Below are positions 62,808 through 64,000 of a stretch of 64,000 nucleotides of DNA, piece by piece (position 1 is the stretch's first letter; every line of letters begins with the position of its first letter). The stretch is from Streptomyces aquilus (GTDB lineage Bacteria > Actinomycetota > Actinomycetes > Streptomycetales > Streptomycetaceae): positions 7,998,001-8,062,000 of the forward strand of contig NZ_CP034463.1 of the NCBI RefSeq assembly GCF_003955715.1, given 5' to 3'. A program made the position numbers and the translations under genes. The notes beneath the pieces are model-generated. The model saw only the letters and a program-made list of their open reading frames with translations. It was not told the origin of the DNA and ran no database searches.

Positions 62808-63698
62808 ATGGACTTCCTTCGCCCCGCCAGCTGGGAGGAGGCGCTCGCCGCCAAGGCTGAGCACCCCACCGCTGTCCCCATTGCGGGCGGCACCGATGTG
62901 ATGGTCGAGATCAACTTCGACCACCGGCGGCCCGAGTACCTGCTCGACCTGAACCGCGTCACCGACCTCACGGAGTGGGAGGTCGGCCAGGACTCGGTGC
63001 GGCTCGGCGCCTCCGTCCCGTACACCCGGATCATGGAGCACCTCCGTGCCGAGCTGCCGGGCCTCGCCCTGGCCTCGCACACGGTCGCCTCCCCGCAGAT
63101 CCGCAACCGCGGCGGCGTCGGCGGCAACCTCGGCACCGCCTCCCCGGCCGGCGACGCCCACCCCGCGCTCCTCGCGGCCGGCGCCGAGGTCGAGGTCGAG
63201 TCGGTGCGCGGCTCGCGCCTGATCCCCATCGACGAGTTCTACACCGGCGTGAAGCGCAACGCGCTCGCGCCCGACGAGCTGATCCGCGCGGTCCACATCA
63301 AGAAGGCCGACGGCCCGCAGCAGTACTCGAAGGTCGGCACCCGCAACGCCATGGTCATCGCGGTCTGCGCCTTCGGCCTGGCCCTGCACCCCGAGACCCG
63401 CACGGTCCGCACCGGCATCGGCTCGGCGGCGCCCACCCCGGTCCGGGCGAAGGCCGCGGAGGAGTTCCTGAACGCGGCGCTCGAAGAGGGCGGCTTCTGG
63501 GACAACGGAAAGATCATCACCCCGTCGGTCGCCAAGCAGTTCGCGGACCTGTGCGCCGCCGCCTGCAACCCGATCGACGACGTCCGGGGCACGGCGAGCT
63601 ACCGCCGCCACGCGGTCGGCATCATGGCCCGCCGCACGCTGACCTGGACCTGGGAGTCGTACCGCGGCACCGCCGCCCGCACGGAGGGAGTCGCGTAA
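62808..63698 (+). CDS. Xanthine dehydrogenase FAD-binding subunit
   Basis: A 296-residue flavin-binding protein of the molybdenum hydroxylase family. The FAD loops are visible: AVPIAGGTDVMVEINF (residues about 22-38) and SPQIRNRGGVGGNLGTASPAGD (about 99-120). The C-terminal CO-dehydrogenase flavoprotein domain follows. It passes electrons from the iron-sulfur subunit to NAD during oxidation of hypoxanthine and xanthine. Its stop overlaps the ATG of the iron-sulfur subunit (TAATG), so the two are coupled. GAAGAAGAGAG precedes the ATG. Context with PucR supports purine use rather than another aldehyde or CO substrate. Confidence 0.92.
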   Translation: MDFLRPASWEEALAAKAEHPTAVPIAGGTDVMVEINFDHRRPEYLLDLNRVTDLTEWEVGQDSVRLGASVPYTRIMEHLRAELPGLALASHTVASPQIRNRGGVGGNLGTASPAGDAHPALLAAGAEVEVESVRGSRLIPIDEFYTGVKRNALAPDELIRAVHIKKADGPQQYSKVGTRNAMVIAVCAFGLALHPETRTVRTGIGSAAPTPVRAKAAEEFLNAALEEGGFWDNGKIITPSVAKQFADLCAAACNPIDDVRGTASYRRHAVGIMARRTLTWTWESYRGTAARTEGVA

Positions 63699-64000
63699 TG
63701 CGCGTCAATTTCACGGTCAACGGCCGTCCGCAGGAGGCCGACGACGTCTGGGAGGGCGAGTCCCTTCTGTACGTGCTGCGCGAGCGGCTCGGCCTGCCGG
63801 GCTCCAAGAACGCCTGCGAGCAGGGCGAGTGCGGCTCCTGCACCGTCCGCCTCGACGGGGTGCCGGTGTGTTCGTGTCTGGTCGCGGCCGGTCAGGTCGA
63901 GGGCCGTGACGTGGTCACGGTCGAGGGCCTCGCGGACTTCGCCAAGCAGCGGGCCTGCGGGTCCACTTGTGGAACCTCGCTCGACGAGGCCAAGCAGTGG
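63698..64000 (+). CDS. Xanthine dehydrogenase 2Fe-2S subunit, N-terminal part (cut by window edge)
   Basis: The visible 101 codons encode a plant-type ferredoxin domain: MRVNFTVNGRPQEADDVWEG, then NACEQGECGSCTVRLDGVPVCSC with cysteines C40, C45, C48 and C58 binding the first 2Fe-2S cluster. The second cluster domain lies beyond the window. It begins with an ATG overlapping the previous TAA. It forms the small subunit between the FAD and molybdenum subunits; the latter should lie just outside. Confidence 0.92.
   Translation, partial: MRVNFTVNGRPQEADDVWEGESLLYVLRERLGLPGSKNACEQGECGSCTVRLDGVPVCSCLVAAGQVEGRDVVTVEGLADFAKQRACGSTCGTSLDEAKQW

Overview
The window is a stretch of Streptomyces (or close actinomycete) chromosome. 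It is uniformly very GC-rich with G/C-dominated third codon positions. It uses many GTG/TTG starts with GGAGG-type ribosome sites, many Tat and Sec secreted hydrolases, ABC sugar importers without their own ATPase, an F420-type PPOX protein, a DmdR-type iron box and DUF2637. No tRNA, rRNA, CRISPR array, insertion sequence, phage gene or integration site was seen. All genes look intact except the two cut by the window ends.

Region 1 (1-12505) is a plant cell wall locus. It holds a GH127 arabinofuranosidase (cut at the left edge), a LacI regulator with matching operators at its own and the GH127 promoter, a membrane-anchored beta-helix surface protein, a GH43 arabinanase-type enzyme translationally coupled to a GH43_24/CBM13 exo-galactanase, a PL4 rhamnogalacturonan lyase, a divergent CE12 acetylesterase, and a DUF2264 protein. 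Together they fit removal of arabinan, galactan and acetyl side chains from pectic rhamnogalacturonan I or arabinogalactan. A homocysteine methyltransferase (mmuM) sits inside the block.

Region 2 (12521-26088) is mixed: a leucine-rich-repeat-variant protein, a glyoxalase-fold protein, a TetR regulator with a clear palindromic operator, a membrane protein, a secreted phosphodiesterase with a jacalin domain, an ArsR-like regulator with two identical-architecture operators coupled to an MFS exporter, a secreted delta-60/DUF11/RTX protein, and a three-gene ABC-2 exporter.

Region 3 (26122-36165) is sugar use: an operon of binding protein, two permeases and GH2 beta-galactosidase ending in a strong terminator, a ROK repressor whose promoter shares an unusual -35 block with the operon promoter, alditol oxidase, and a divergent 2-hydroxyacid dehydrogenase.

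Region 4 (36221-43732) holds a probably leaderless flavin-type oxidase fold gene, a radical SAM protein with a non-canonical cysteine motif, a transmembrane fusion of a sigma/zinc-finger-like cytoplasmic half to an extracellular CBM2, a 22-codon leader ORF followed by rsgA, and an alkylation repair pair (Ada-AlkA and Ogt).

Region 5 (43799-60625) is mostly regulatory and cell-surface: a LuxR regulator divergent from a large S8 protease, a degenerate PP2C-like protein, pyruvate oxidase, an HTH-transmembrane-ectodomain protein, a HATPase, a DUF2637 membrane protein, an iron-regulated FhuF reductase and a GntR regulator. Region 6 (60768-64000) is purine catabolism: PucR divergent from the first two xanthine dehydrogenase subunit genes, the second cut by the window end.

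A dispersed 51-bp intergenic repeat occurs three times (2802, 10724, 41420). The most unusual items are the CBM2 transmembrane fusion, the radical SAM cysteine spacing, the rsgA leader ORF and the paired operators and promoters.
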